Source: a virus. From it: a stretch of DNA of 49,652 nucleotides. Shown here one piece after another: positions 1 to 5,799 of this stretch; the first letter of the stretch is position 1; every line of letters starts with the position of its first letter. The notes beneath the pieces are model-generated. The model was not told the DNA's origin. It did no database searches and saw only the letters and a program-made list of their open reading frames with translations. The stretch lies in IMG/VR virus record IMGVR_UViG_3300034198_008242, positions 1-49,652 of that record, one strand, 5' to 3'. Made by a program: the position numbers and the translations under genes.

Positions 1-56
1 GAATACTCTGAATCAAATTCCAATCTCAAAGTTACATACTGAGCTTTAACGCCCAT
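1..56 (-). CDS. partial small protein, runs off window
   Basis: An ATG at 56 opens a frame that stays open to the window edge and gives 18 residues starting MGVKAQYVTL. The start lies 3 bases below the stop of the next upstream gene. The N-terminus resembles that gene's product (both start M..K..QYV followed by alternating hydrophobic residues), so the two may be tandem duplicates. Function unknown; the C-terminus is not in the window. Confidence 0.5.
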   Translation of the reverse strand, partial: MGVKAQYVTLRLEFDSEY

Positions 57-58
57 GA

Positions 59-205
59 TCACTCATCCTTATCTGAATCGAAAAAATCGCTAGCAAAAAG
101 AACTTCGATATCTTCACCAAAAAGCAAACTCCAATCCCAAACATTGGGAGCGTCGATAACTTCTGGATCATACGTAACTTCAATAACAACATACTGACTT
201 TTCAT
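59..205 (-). CDS. small acidic hypothetical protein, 48 aa
   Basis: The frame starts with ATG at 205 and reads MKSQYVVIEV, a likely beta strand, then an acidic Asp/Glu/Phe-rich tail. It sits in a tight chain of small minus-strand genes with gaps of only a few bases, which is the main reason to believe it. An AAAGAGTG purine run about 7 bases upstream could act as ribosome binding site. I do not recognise the family. It resembles the partial gene at the window edge and may be its paralog. Confidence 0.55.
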   Translation of the reverse strand: MKSQYVVIEVTYDPEVIDAPNVWDWSLLFGEDIEVLFASDFFDSDKDE

Positions 206-219
206 AATAACACTCTTTC

Positions 220-402
220 TTAGTTAAATGGACTAGTCCATGTTTCATATTGGCGCAAAGTAATCTGACCGCTCTTACACAAAGAGTCAGTCCAATCATT
301 CCACGCAGTTCTAATAGCAACCTTATCATCTTTCCCGAACCATTTAATTACTCCGGGAAGAATAAAAGCTTTGAAATCAGCGACTGCTGTGTTCTTTCTC
401 AT
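220..402 (-). CDS. hypothetical protein, 60 aa
   Basis: The start chosen is ATG at 402 because a GAGAAAG purine run lies about 7 bases upstream. An in-frame ATG at 417 would add MRKRK. The product is basic and tryptophan-rich (KWFGKDD, TAWNDWTD, TWTSPFN), probably a small globular protein. It overlaps the 3' end of the upstream gene by 26 bases in another frame, in keeping with the compact operon. No family recognised. Confidence 0.55.
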   Translation of the reverse strand: MRKNTAVADFKAFILPGVIKWFGKDDKVAIRTAWNDWTDSLCKSGQITLRQYETWTSPFN

Positions 403-526
403 TTTTCGCTTTCTCATTGTGTAGATCAAATTCTTTATTGACAATCATCATAGCGACATTAACAGCGTCTTTAAAGCCCTGCTCGTATCCAGTACGATAA
501 TCTTTATCTCTAAGTTTTTTACCCAT
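377..526 (-). CDS. hypothetical charged protein, 49 aa
   Basis: ATG at 526 overlaps the preceding gene's stop inside ATGGGTAA, and a GGAGATATCT run gives a good Shine-Dalgarno upstream. The product begins MGKKLRDKDYRTGYEQGFKD and ends in a Lys/Glu-rich helix. The G-Y-x-x-G-F pattern (RTGYEQGFKDAV) is common in small phage and plasmid proteins of unknown role. Translational coupling to the gene above is likely. Confidence 0.6.
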   Translation of the reverse strand: MGKKLRDKDYRTGYEQGFKDAVNVAMMIVNKEFDLHNEKAKNEKEHSSR

Positions 527-725
527 AGATATCTCCAAGAAGTCTCTCAGCATCTACAAATACACTTTTATCATAACGAACACCATCAACAATACTTTCT
601 GTCCAGCTAATTCTATACCCAGCAGAATATGCATAATCAGAAACCCAAGCAATCATCTGCTGAACAGCATCTAAGAAACTATCAGCTTCGAACGTATTGC
701 TTAAAGAAACAGTATATTCATCCAT
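519..725 (-). CDS. hypothetical protein, 68 aa
   Basis: The start ATG at 725 overlaps the stop of the gene above by 8 bases (ATGGATGA), and GGAAGGC lies about 7 bases upstream. A longer in-frame extension exists but would overlap the upstream gene by about 90 bases and reads as Met/Leu-rich noise. The product starts MDEYTVSLSNTFEADSFLDA and is acidic, with a likely alpha/beta fold. Function unknown. Confidence 0.65.
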   Translation of the reverse strand: MDEYTVSLSNTFEADSFLDAVQQMIAWVSDYAYSAGYRISWTESIVDGVRYDKSVFVDAERLLGDIYG

Positions 726-1080
726 AAACAAGCCTTCCAAATAGAGCAAACTGAATAACATTATCTGCATCTGAAGCATCATGATTCTCATAAAAATCAT
801 TGACACTCATACTAGCCCAAATTGCAGCTTTCTCAACACCATGAATAAAAGCTGAAAGTGTAAGAACATACTCAACCGGATTACCATTGTCATCCTCTTC
901 TTCAGAATCAAAGATAGAAAGATCACAACCACGACTAAGACATTCACTTGCACAACCAGCACCCTCAGGCCAAACATTATGACGAGGTTCTACATAACTA
1001 CACCAATAATTAATACCACCTTCAAGGGCTGTGCAAAGAATATTGTCAACCATCTCACCAGTAATCTTATATGTAGTCAT
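718..1080 (-). CDS. conserved phage-type hypothetical, 120 aa
   Basis: ATG at 1080 follows AGGAGAAATT, the strongest ribosome binding site in this cluster. An alternative ATG at 1122, overlapping the upstream stop as TAATG, would add 14 residues. The product reads MTTYKITGEMVDNILCTAL followed by GGINYWCSYVEP, an arrangement (ALEGGI-NYW) that I associate with small unknown proteins of actinobacteriophages. Four cysteines lie in its first half. Role unknown. Confidence 0.7.
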   Translation of the reverse strand: MTTYKITGEMVDNILCTALEGGINYWCSYVEPRHNVWPEGAGCASECLSRGCDLSIFDSEEEDDNGNPVEYVLTLSAFIHGVEKAAIWASMSVNDFYENHDASDADNVIQFALFGRLVYG

Positions 1081-1121
1081 AATTTCTCCTACATAGTCAT
1101 TCGACATATCAATAACAGTCA

Positions 1122-1358
1122 TTAGTAATTATAATCCTCTCTAGAGCTAATATATTGGTCAATAGCAAAATCATCAGCCCGATCTTGCATTTCTGCATCA
1201 TACTCATCCCAAGTGGGAAGTCCACAATTCTCAATGCAATGTTCACCCTCATCATCAAAATCATGATAACAAAGATCAACATCTTCATAAGGATTGTCGG
1301 GAGGAGATTCTAAAGGCTTGTAACTATTAGCAAGCATTCTTTTGAATTCATAATTCAT
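1122..1358 (-). CDS. acidic hypothetical protein, 78 aa
   Basis: ATG at 1358 overlaps the preceding stop as ATGA and has GGTGGAAAG upstream, so this start is preferred to an in-frame one 12 bases earlier. The product is very acidic (EDVDLCYHDFDDEGEHC) with a C..H..H..C..C spacing that could bind a metal. It ends sharing one base with the next gene's alternative start. Unknown function. Confidence 0.65.
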   Translation of the reverse strand: MNYEFKRMLANSYKPLESPPDNPYEDVDLCYHDFDDEGEHCIENCGLPTWDEYDAEMQDRADDFAIDQYISSREDYNY

Positions 1359-1585
1359 GCTTTCCACCAACCTTCATCTGGATCATCACAAATATAAAGC
1401 TCTTCAGAACAACCACAAGGGCACTGAAAACCAGTAACCCAAAAGCCTTGCCACATAGGATCAAAATAACTAGCACCGCTACAATAAGGAGTGCCACAAT
1501 ATTTATCACTAGGCCTATCTTCAAACTCTCCAAGAAAATCTGGAGCATCAAAATCAGGCTCTTCCAACTCCATCTGACTGCTCAT
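1355..1585 (-). CDS. cysteine-rich small protein, 76 aa
   Basis: ATG at 1585 is preceded by GAGGAG at about 10 bases. The acidic N-terminus (ELEEPDFDAPDFLGEFED) is followed by C-x4-C and then C-P-C-G-C and a last Cys, six in all, which suggests a zinc-binding fold. It overlaps the gene above by 32 bases in another frame and the gene below by 4 bases. No named family recognised. Confidence 0.65.
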   Translation of the reverse strand: MSSQMELEEPDFDAPDFLGEFEDRPSDKYCGTPYCSGASYFDPMWQGFWVTGFQCPCGCSEELYICDDPDEGWWKA

Positions 1586-1850
1586 TCTTAATCAACTCCT
1601 CATGTTGTTCGATATTCTTATCAATCTTACGAAACTTAGAACCGGAAGGATTAGAAAAATACTCAGCAATAGGACCTATATCTTCACCGGCACCATACTC
1701 GAAAACACGAAGATACCAATTGCTAAGATTAACTCCATACTGATTTTCAATAATCCTTGCCGCTTTCCTAGCAGCTTCATCTACAGAAAGAGCTTCAGTA
1801 ATTTGAACTGCAACTCTAGCCTCTACTACATAATAATTTTCATTTGCCAC
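1554..1850 (-). CDS. hypothetical protein, 98 aa, GTG start
   Basis: No ATG fits, but GTG at 1850 has GAGG six bases upstream and directly follows the stop of the small membrane protein gene. The product starts VANENYYVVEARVAVQITEA; the beta-strand plus Ala-rich helix (SVDEAARKAARIIE) is a common alpha/beta layout in phage accessory proteins. The C-terminus is polar. Function unknown. Confidence 0.6.
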   Translation of the reverse strand: MANENYYVVEARVAVQITEALSVDEAARKAARIIENQYGVNLSNWYLRVFEYGAGEDIGPIAEYFSNPSGSKFRKIDKNIEQHEELIKNEQSDGVGRA

Positions 1851-1857
1851 TTTAACC

Positions 1858-1998
1858 TCACAATAGAGCAATAAAAAAGATAATTGGAGCAGCAATAAAC
1901 AGGATCAGGAAAATTCCAAATACGCTGAAGATCGCCATTCCAAAGAAAGCAACCAATAACACAAAAATTGTAAAACGGATAAAGTCAGAAAAATACAC
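1858..1998 (-). CDS. small membrane protein, 46 aa
   Basis: GTG at 1998 has GAGGGAGA about 5 bases upstream. Almost the whole product is hydrophobic: after VYFSDFIRFTI come two near-continuous runs of Val/Leu/Ile/Phe/Ala (FVLLVAFFGMAIFSVFGIF and LILFIAAPIIFFIALL), so one long or two short membrane spans. The stop TGA lies inside the Shine-Dalgarno of the next gene, so the two are probably coupled. It could alter the host membrane after infection; this is inference. Confidence 0.6.
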   Translation of the reverse strand: MYFSDFIRFTIFVLLVAFFGMAIFSVFGIFLILFIAAPIIFFIALL

Positions 1999-2037
1999 AT
2001 AATCTCCCTCGTCTCTACATTATTGTAGCACTAAGCA

Positions 2038-3411
2038 TCATCCTTTCCCATTCAACTTAAGAATAAGATTGGCGATATGATTGTCAGCTTCTGCTCTAAA
2101 ACCGAGATCATCATCATGAAGCTTACTCTTAAGATGATCGTATTCATGAACAAGAGTGCCAATCAACGTACTCTGATCTCTAAAGGAATTGATAGAGATA
2201 TAAACATTGGATGTTTGCATATTTGCAACACCAAGAACAGAATCTTGTTCACCCTGAGGGACAAAGAACTTAGTATCCCTAACATGGAAATCATAGTCAG
2301 GAAGAAAAGACTTAACCATATCAAGAGACTCTTCATACAGATTACGATTCTTACCAGTAAGAGTCATAAACTCATACTCAACTTCATCACCAAGAATATC
2401 TTCCGCAGTCGGAACACCACAGCGACCAAGAATCTTATACAAATAATCACTCTTGATTTCCACAACAGACTGATTGCGAATAGAAAACTGTGTCTTAAAC
2501 CGCATCAAATCTGAACTTACAGCAATAGCGTCACCATGAATCTCATTCCAAGCTGAAAGAAATGCACTATCAGTCTTATTGCCAAACCATGATTCAATAT
2601 TGTAGGAAGGAATACTCCACTCCCAGCGCTTCTTATTTGCACAATAAATCATCTGCTTTGCAATATCAACATGATTAGCATCATTACCATTAAGCTGATA
2701 CAACATTGACGTAACCTTAGTACCAAGTTCATAAGTATTACGAACTCTACGTTCTTCGTTAAGCGTAATGTTATTGAACTCATAATCAAAGATTGAAAGA
2801 TCAGAACTTGATTCTGAATGAACAAGAACACCCTTGTAGTAGAAATTAGGCTCATGATCAAAGGACTTGAAAATCTTTCCAGAATAATCATTGCTGGAAA
2901 GCGGAGTACGCTTGATAGAGAAATACTTATCAAAGTCTTCGATAATATCAAGCAGAGGCTTGACTGCACTCAGATAAACAGCAAACTCTCCATCAACGAA
3001 CTTTACCTCATCAACAACTTCAATCGAATACTCTTTGCCGCTATCAGTGAACTCATCCAAAGCATTGCAAAAAGCTTCACGAAAAATCTGAAACTCAGAA
3101 TCCCAAGAAAGAACACCGGCATCAACAGTAAAAGAAGAAGGTTTCAATACCTCATCATTATACAAATAATAGACACACTCAATACCACCCTCATCCTGAA
3201 CAACATACTGCATTTTATACTCGCCAAGACTATCTCGGCCAACATTAATCCAATCCCAACCATTACGCAAAGCAGCAATTGGAGCGAATTTAGAACCCGA
3301 ACCAAATTGGCCAATTGTATTCTCATTCTCACGCTTTGTCGAAAGACCTAACTTTTCCAAAAACAAACGATTAACATCGTCTGCCTTATTCGCAATTCTA
3401 ATGTACGACAT
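2038..3411 (-). CDS. GHKL-like loop plus HEXXH metallopeptidase-like protein, 457 aa
   Basis: The N-terminus carries IGQFGSGSKFAPIAALRNG (about residues 33-51), a glycine loop like the ATP-lid (G2) box of GHKL ATPases such as Hsp90, MutL and the phage rIIA-like proteins. The matching DxGxG box is not obvious, so ATP binding is unproven. Near the C-terminus LVHEYDH gives H422-E423-x-x-H426, with E441 (FRAEADNH) as a possible third ligand, a gluzincin-like zinc site. A start at 3411 is supported by AAGGAGCG. It is the first gene after the long non-coding region and heads the operon of small unknown genes. A role against the host is plausible but inferred. Confidence 0.75.
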   Translation of the reverse strand: MSYIRIANKADDVNRLFLEKLGLSTKRENENTIGQFGSGSKFAPIAALRNGWDWINVGRDSLGEYKMQYVVQDEGGIECVYYLYNDEVLKPSSFTVDAGVLSWDSEFQIFREAFCNALDEFTDSGKEYSIEVVDEVKFVDGEFAVYLSAVKPLLDIIEDFDKYFSIKRTPLSSNDYSGKIFKSFDHEPNFYYKGVLVHSESSSDLSIFDYEFNNITLNEERRVRNTYELGTKVTSMLYQLNGNDANHVDIAKQMIYCANKKRWEWSIPSYNIESWFGNKTDSAFLSAWNEIHGDAIAVSSDLMRFKTQFSIRNQSVVEIKSDYLYKILGRCGVPTAEDILGDEVEYEFMTLTGKNRNLYEESLDMVKSFLPDYDFHVRDTKFFVPQGEQDSVLGVANMQTSNVYISINSFRDQSTLIGTLVHEYDHLKSKLHDDDLGFRAEADNHIANLILKLNGKG

Positions 3412-3573
3412 CTAAACGCTCCTTATATAAGGTCAGATAAACTGTTTCGATTAACTGATACTATCTTAGCAGTCGTTACCTGTCTGAGATAGATATTTAA
3501 CCGGCACTCACAAAGTTCTTGATTAGGGTTTCGATTTATGTTTCGAAAAGATTTTCGGGCGAACATAATTATC

Positions 3574-3603
3574 TACCTAATCATGCGCCCAGCAAATTAG
3601 GTA
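3574..3603. repeat. inverted repeat, operator-like
   Basis: Arms TACCTAAT (3574-3581) and ATTAGGTA (3596-3603) match perfectly around a 14-base spacer. The spacing (22 bases centre to centre, about two helical turns) suits a dimeric DNA-binding protein. It lies upstream of the operon starting at 3411. No regulator gene for it can be assigned. Confidence 0.5.
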
Positions 3604-3632
3604 CATAATTAGGCTTGAATTTAATACAAAAA

Positions 3633-3667
3633 AATGGAGGCTCTAATTGAGCCTCCATTCTTTTTGA
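3633..3667. terminator. bidirectional intrinsic terminator
   Basis: An 11-bp perfect stem (AATGGAGGCTC with GAGCCTCCATT) closes a 5-base loop at 3644-3648. On the minus strand it is followed by a run of seven T, so it should end transcription of the lysin operon. On the plus strand CTTTTT follows as well. Confidence 0.85.
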
Positions 3668-3698
3668 AAAAGTATTCAGTTTTACTTTAAAGAAAGAT

Positions 3699-4235
3699 CT
3701 AACGCAGACCTAACTTACTAGAACAACCCGGCCAAGCACCCCAACCGGAAGAAGCCAAAACTTTCTCAGCGACTATTATTTGCTGCTCTCTAGAAGCTTC
3801 CCAAGGATTTGGAGAAAACTCTCCACCACCAAAAGAAAGCCACGTCGAATAACTACGTTGATGCATGAACTGAAGTCCACCACCAAACCCGTTACCCGTA
3901 TTAATTGCCCAATTACCGCCAGACTCACACTGCGCGATAGCATCCCAAACTGAACCATCAGAGCTAACTGAAGTCTCAATAACAGGAGGAGCTTCTACTA
4001 CAACAACTGGAGCTACATAAACCGTTGTCGTAGTAGTATTCAACCAACTTAAATCAATAGTTGTAGTAGTAGTAACTTCTTCCACAACTACCGGCGAAAC
4101 TTCTTCTACAAAAACAATGCTATAATCATTACTAAAACTTCCCGTACCAGCAGAAGCAACAGTTGTAGCAATTGCACTAATAGCAATAACTACAGAAATT
4201 GCAACTACAATCATAGACTTCGTAAAAACATTCAT
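3699..4235 (-). CDS. secreted Rpf-domain transglycosylase, probable lysin
   Basis: Residues 1-30 form a signal peptide or signal anchor ([20 protein letters not shown]). A Thr/Val linker with two TTTTT runs follows. The C-terminal 80 residues match the resuscitation-promoting factor (Rpf) transglycosylase fold: [23 protein letters not shown], then REQQ and WGAWPGC. E104 in CESGG is the expected catalytic acid, and C103 with C171 the conserved disulfide. The enzyme should cleave the glycan of peptidoglycan outside the membrane. It is the only wall hydrolase seen here, so it may be the endolysin; a role in waking dormant hosts is possible. The start has GAGG upstream and a strong terminator follows the gene. 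Confidence 0.88.
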   Translation of the reverse strand: MNVFTKSMIVVAISVVIAISAIATTVASAGTGSFSNDYSIVFVEEVSPVVVEEVTTTTTIDLSWLNTTTTTVYVAPVVVVEAPPVIETSVSSDGSVWDAIAQCESGGNWAINTGNGFGGGLQFMHQRSYSTWLSFGGGEFSPNPWEASREQQIIVAEKVLASSGWGAWPGCSSKLGLR

Positions 4236-4247
4236 ATAACCTCATCT

Positions 4248-4472
4248 CTACAGTCCTCTCTCTACGCAGGATATGGCTTTATAAGGGATATAAACAACTT
4301 CCCGGATATCGACACTATATCTAAAGCCCGTCTGCCTAGTTACAAATACGCCATCACTACAGATAGCTCGTATATACCCTATGTATACCTTGTTTGTATG
4401 GAGGAGATTTATTTTTACTTCTACTTGTTTCTCAACAAGCTCATCGAAGTACTCAATCTGATTTTTCCACAT
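4248..4472 (-). CDS. small beta-rich hypothetical protein, 74 aa
   Basis: The product starts MWKNQIEYFDELVEKQVEVK and continues with alternating hydrophobic strands (VYIGYIRAICSDGVFVT, EVVYIPYKAISCVERG). This is the pattern of a small Sm/SH3-like barrel, but sequence alone cannot confirm it. GAGGTATTCGAT precedes the ATG. It lies 12 bases before the lysin gene in the same operon. Function unknown. Confidence 0.65.
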   Translation of the reverse strand: MWKNQIEYFDELVEKQVEVKINLLHTNKVYIGYIRAICSDGVFVTRQTGFRYSVDIREVVYIPYKAISCVERGL

Positions 4473-4523
4473 ATCGAATACCTCGGTGTACCATTATATC
4501 AAATAATGGGTTATTTTCAAAGT

Positions 4524-4829
4524 CTACAATCCATTCCAAAGCAATTCCCAGCTTTTTTTGTTGGAAATCGGGGTGTAGTCATCGAAATTTTTACCGCTTA
4601 TAAGGCCCAGAAAAATATGCCCGGGTCCATTGCCTTCGGCATCACAAGCGATCTCAAGCTGAAAAATGTTATCATTCGCATCTTTGACTAAAATAACAGG
4701 CCAAACAGCGTCAGATCCAGTCTCAGTAGCAGAACTAGCGTCTACCTGAACAATTGTGCAGCCAACAAGGCCACTCAGCTGCTCCCTGACCATCTGAATA
4801 TTCGCATCAATATTTGACATATTAGACAT
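4524..4829 (-). CDS. hypothetical protein, 101 aa
   Basis: ATG at 4829 overlaps the upstream stop by 8 bases and has GAGG nine bases upstream. An ATG three codons later is a weaker alternative. The product is acidic, with strands such as CTIVQVDASS and VWPVILVKD, and ends in KSWELLWNGL. It looks like a soluble alpha/beta protein. No family recognised. Confidence 0.65.
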   Translation of the reverse strand: MSNMSNIDANIQMVREQLSGLVGCTIVQVDASSATETGSDAVWPVILVKDANDNIFQLEIACDAEGNGPGHIFLGLISGKNFDDYTPISNKKSWELLWNGL

Positions 4830-5013
4830 CTATATCATCCTCATTTTCGTAATCTTTGACAACAAGTCGAAGATCAAGACAAAAATCTTGAGCCTGATTG
4901 CTATCAACCAAACTTTGCTGACTAATTGAAGCAAGAAAACTATCAATATGAAGAAAAAGCTCCCTGCAGAAATCTGCAGGGAGCTTCTCCTTGCCATCTG
5001 CTAAAGCATTCAA
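4822..5013 (-). CDS. hypothetical protein, 63 aa, TTG start
   Basis: A TTG at 5013 overlaps the previous stop as TTGA with AAGG seven bases upstream, implying translational coupling. The product reads LNALADGKEKLPADFCRELF and ends in an acidic tail (DYENEDDIDV). Its first codons contain a perfect 14-bp inverted repeat followed by a T-run (4957-4986), so transcription may often stop inside the gene. The start is therefore less certain than for its neighbours. Confidence 0.5.
   Translation of the reverse strand: MNALADGKEKLPADFCRELFLHIDSFLASISQQSLVDSNQAQDFCLDLRLVVKDYENEDDIDV
4957..4986 (-). terminator. terminator-like hairpin inside a coding region
   Basis: AAGCTCCCTGCAGA (4957-4970) and its exact complement (4973-4986) are separated by 2 bases. 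On the minus strand the stem is followed by TTTCTTC, giving an intrinsic-terminator shape 27 bases after the TTG at 5013. It may end transcripts of the gene at 5010-5357 or attenuate the downstream lysin operon. Confidence 0.6.
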
Positions 5014-5357
5014 GCAGTGACCTTATCCTTAACATTGCGACGAACCGAAGTCTTCGCAATCTTGTTTTCCTCAATAACCTCAACCTCAACATCGGAGTAT
5101 CCGTGGAAGTAAAGATCTCCAATAGCATCATTGTCGTCATGCTTGCGATAAACAATCTTAACCTTCAGACCCATCTGAAGTGCAGCCTGACGAATACGCT
5201 GCTGAAGTGCATTGTACTTATTACCGGCTTCAATGTTCTTAACAACCTGAACTTCACCACTCTTAAGCGCTTCCTGAATCTGCTTACGCTCTTCAGAAGG
5301 ACGACCTCCACCACGACGAACTGTAGGAAGGGAATCAGTGACTTCAATATTAAGCAT
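5010..5357 (-). CDS. possible DNA-binding hypothetical protein, 115 aa
   Basis: ATG at 5357 has GGAGATATA upstream. After a short strand the protein holds RRGGGRPSEERKQI, an AT-hook-like G-R-P in a basic stretch, followed by a helix and a K/R-rich middle (QQRIRQAALQMGLKVKIVYR). The C-terminus is strand-rich and basic. Nucleic-acid binding is a reasonable guess from the basic character and the hook-like motif; no named family recognised. It is the first gene after the 155-bp gap below the WhiB gene. Confidence 0.6.
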   Translation of the reverse strand: MLNIEVTDSLPTVRRGGGRPSEERKQIQEALKSGEVQVVKNIEAGNKYNALQQRIRQAALQMGLKVKIVYRKHDDNDAIGDLYFHGYSDVEVEVIEENKIAKTSVRRNVKDKVTA

Positions 5358-5439
5358 TATATCTCCTATTTATATCGGAATTTTTATTTGGTAGAGGCTT
5401 TATGAGGGACGTTTTGCAGGCCCGGGTGCCTCTGGGATC

Positions 5440-5489
5440 AGTATAGCGGACCATCAGGCGAAACCTACGTCAATCAGGATTTTTTTCTA
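5440..5489 (-). promoter_or_regulatory. weak candidate promoter
   Basis: In the 155-bp gap between 5357 and 5513 the minus strand holds TATACT (5440-5445) with TTGACG 22 bases further upstream. That spacing is too long for a standard sigma-70 site, and no TGN extension is present, so this is only a candidate for the operon starting at 5357. Confidence 0.3.
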
Positions 5490-5512
5490 TTCAACAAATC
5501 TAACAGCAAAAT

Positions 5513-5791
5513 TTATCTGACGCTATTTGGAGAGGCTTTTGGTGATGTTCTGCGAGACGAATTTGTCTTAAGGATACGACCCTTCTTAAAGAAGACTCCT
5601 CCCCAAAGGCCATAACCGTCCTTCTGAGCAGCGCCTGCTTCCCTACACTCATTCTTTACTTCGCACCTCTCACAGATAGAGATGATTTCAAACTTCTTCT
5701 TCGGAGTCATCTGTTCGAAGTCCTCAAAGAACAACGAAGTATTCATGCCCCTCTTTCTGCAAAGGGCTTTATTAAGATCACTAATATTCAA
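5513..5791 (-). CDS. WhiB-family Fe-S transcriptional regulator
   Basis: The four cluster cysteines are C11 (KALCRKRG), C40 and C43 (ICERC) and C49 (NEC), in the family's C..CxxCx5C order, followed by the signature GLWGG turn at 61-65 and a basic KKGR tail that binds DNA. WhiB proteins coordinate a [4Fe-4S] cluster and act with the principal sigma factor. The start is a TTG at 5791 behind AGGAGATAAT. At 92 residues it has normal length. It follows the large terminase gene by 8 bases, suggesting late control of lysis or host genes; that timing is inference. Confidence 0.9.
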   Translation of the reverse strand: MNISDLNKALCRKRGMNTSLFFEDFEQMTPKKKFEIISICERCEVKNECREAGAAQKDGYGLWGGVFFKKGRILKTNSSRRTSPKASPNSVR

Positions 5792-5799
5792 ATTATCTC

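Larger units (their letters stand above)
3412..3698. promoter_or_regulatory. 287-bp non-coding regulatory region
   Basis: This is the longest stretch without a gene. It holds the terminator at 3633-3659, a perfect 8-bp inverted repeat TACCTAAT/ATTAGGTA (3574-3581 and 3596-3603), the direct repeat ACATAATTA at 3563-3571 and 3603-3611, and three TTTCGA boxes (3445-3450, 3529-3534, 3541-3546). On the minus strand a weak promoter-like pair CAGACA-N17-TAGTAT lies near 3460-3490, ahead of the gene starting at 3411. I see no coding potential. Confidence 0.6.
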
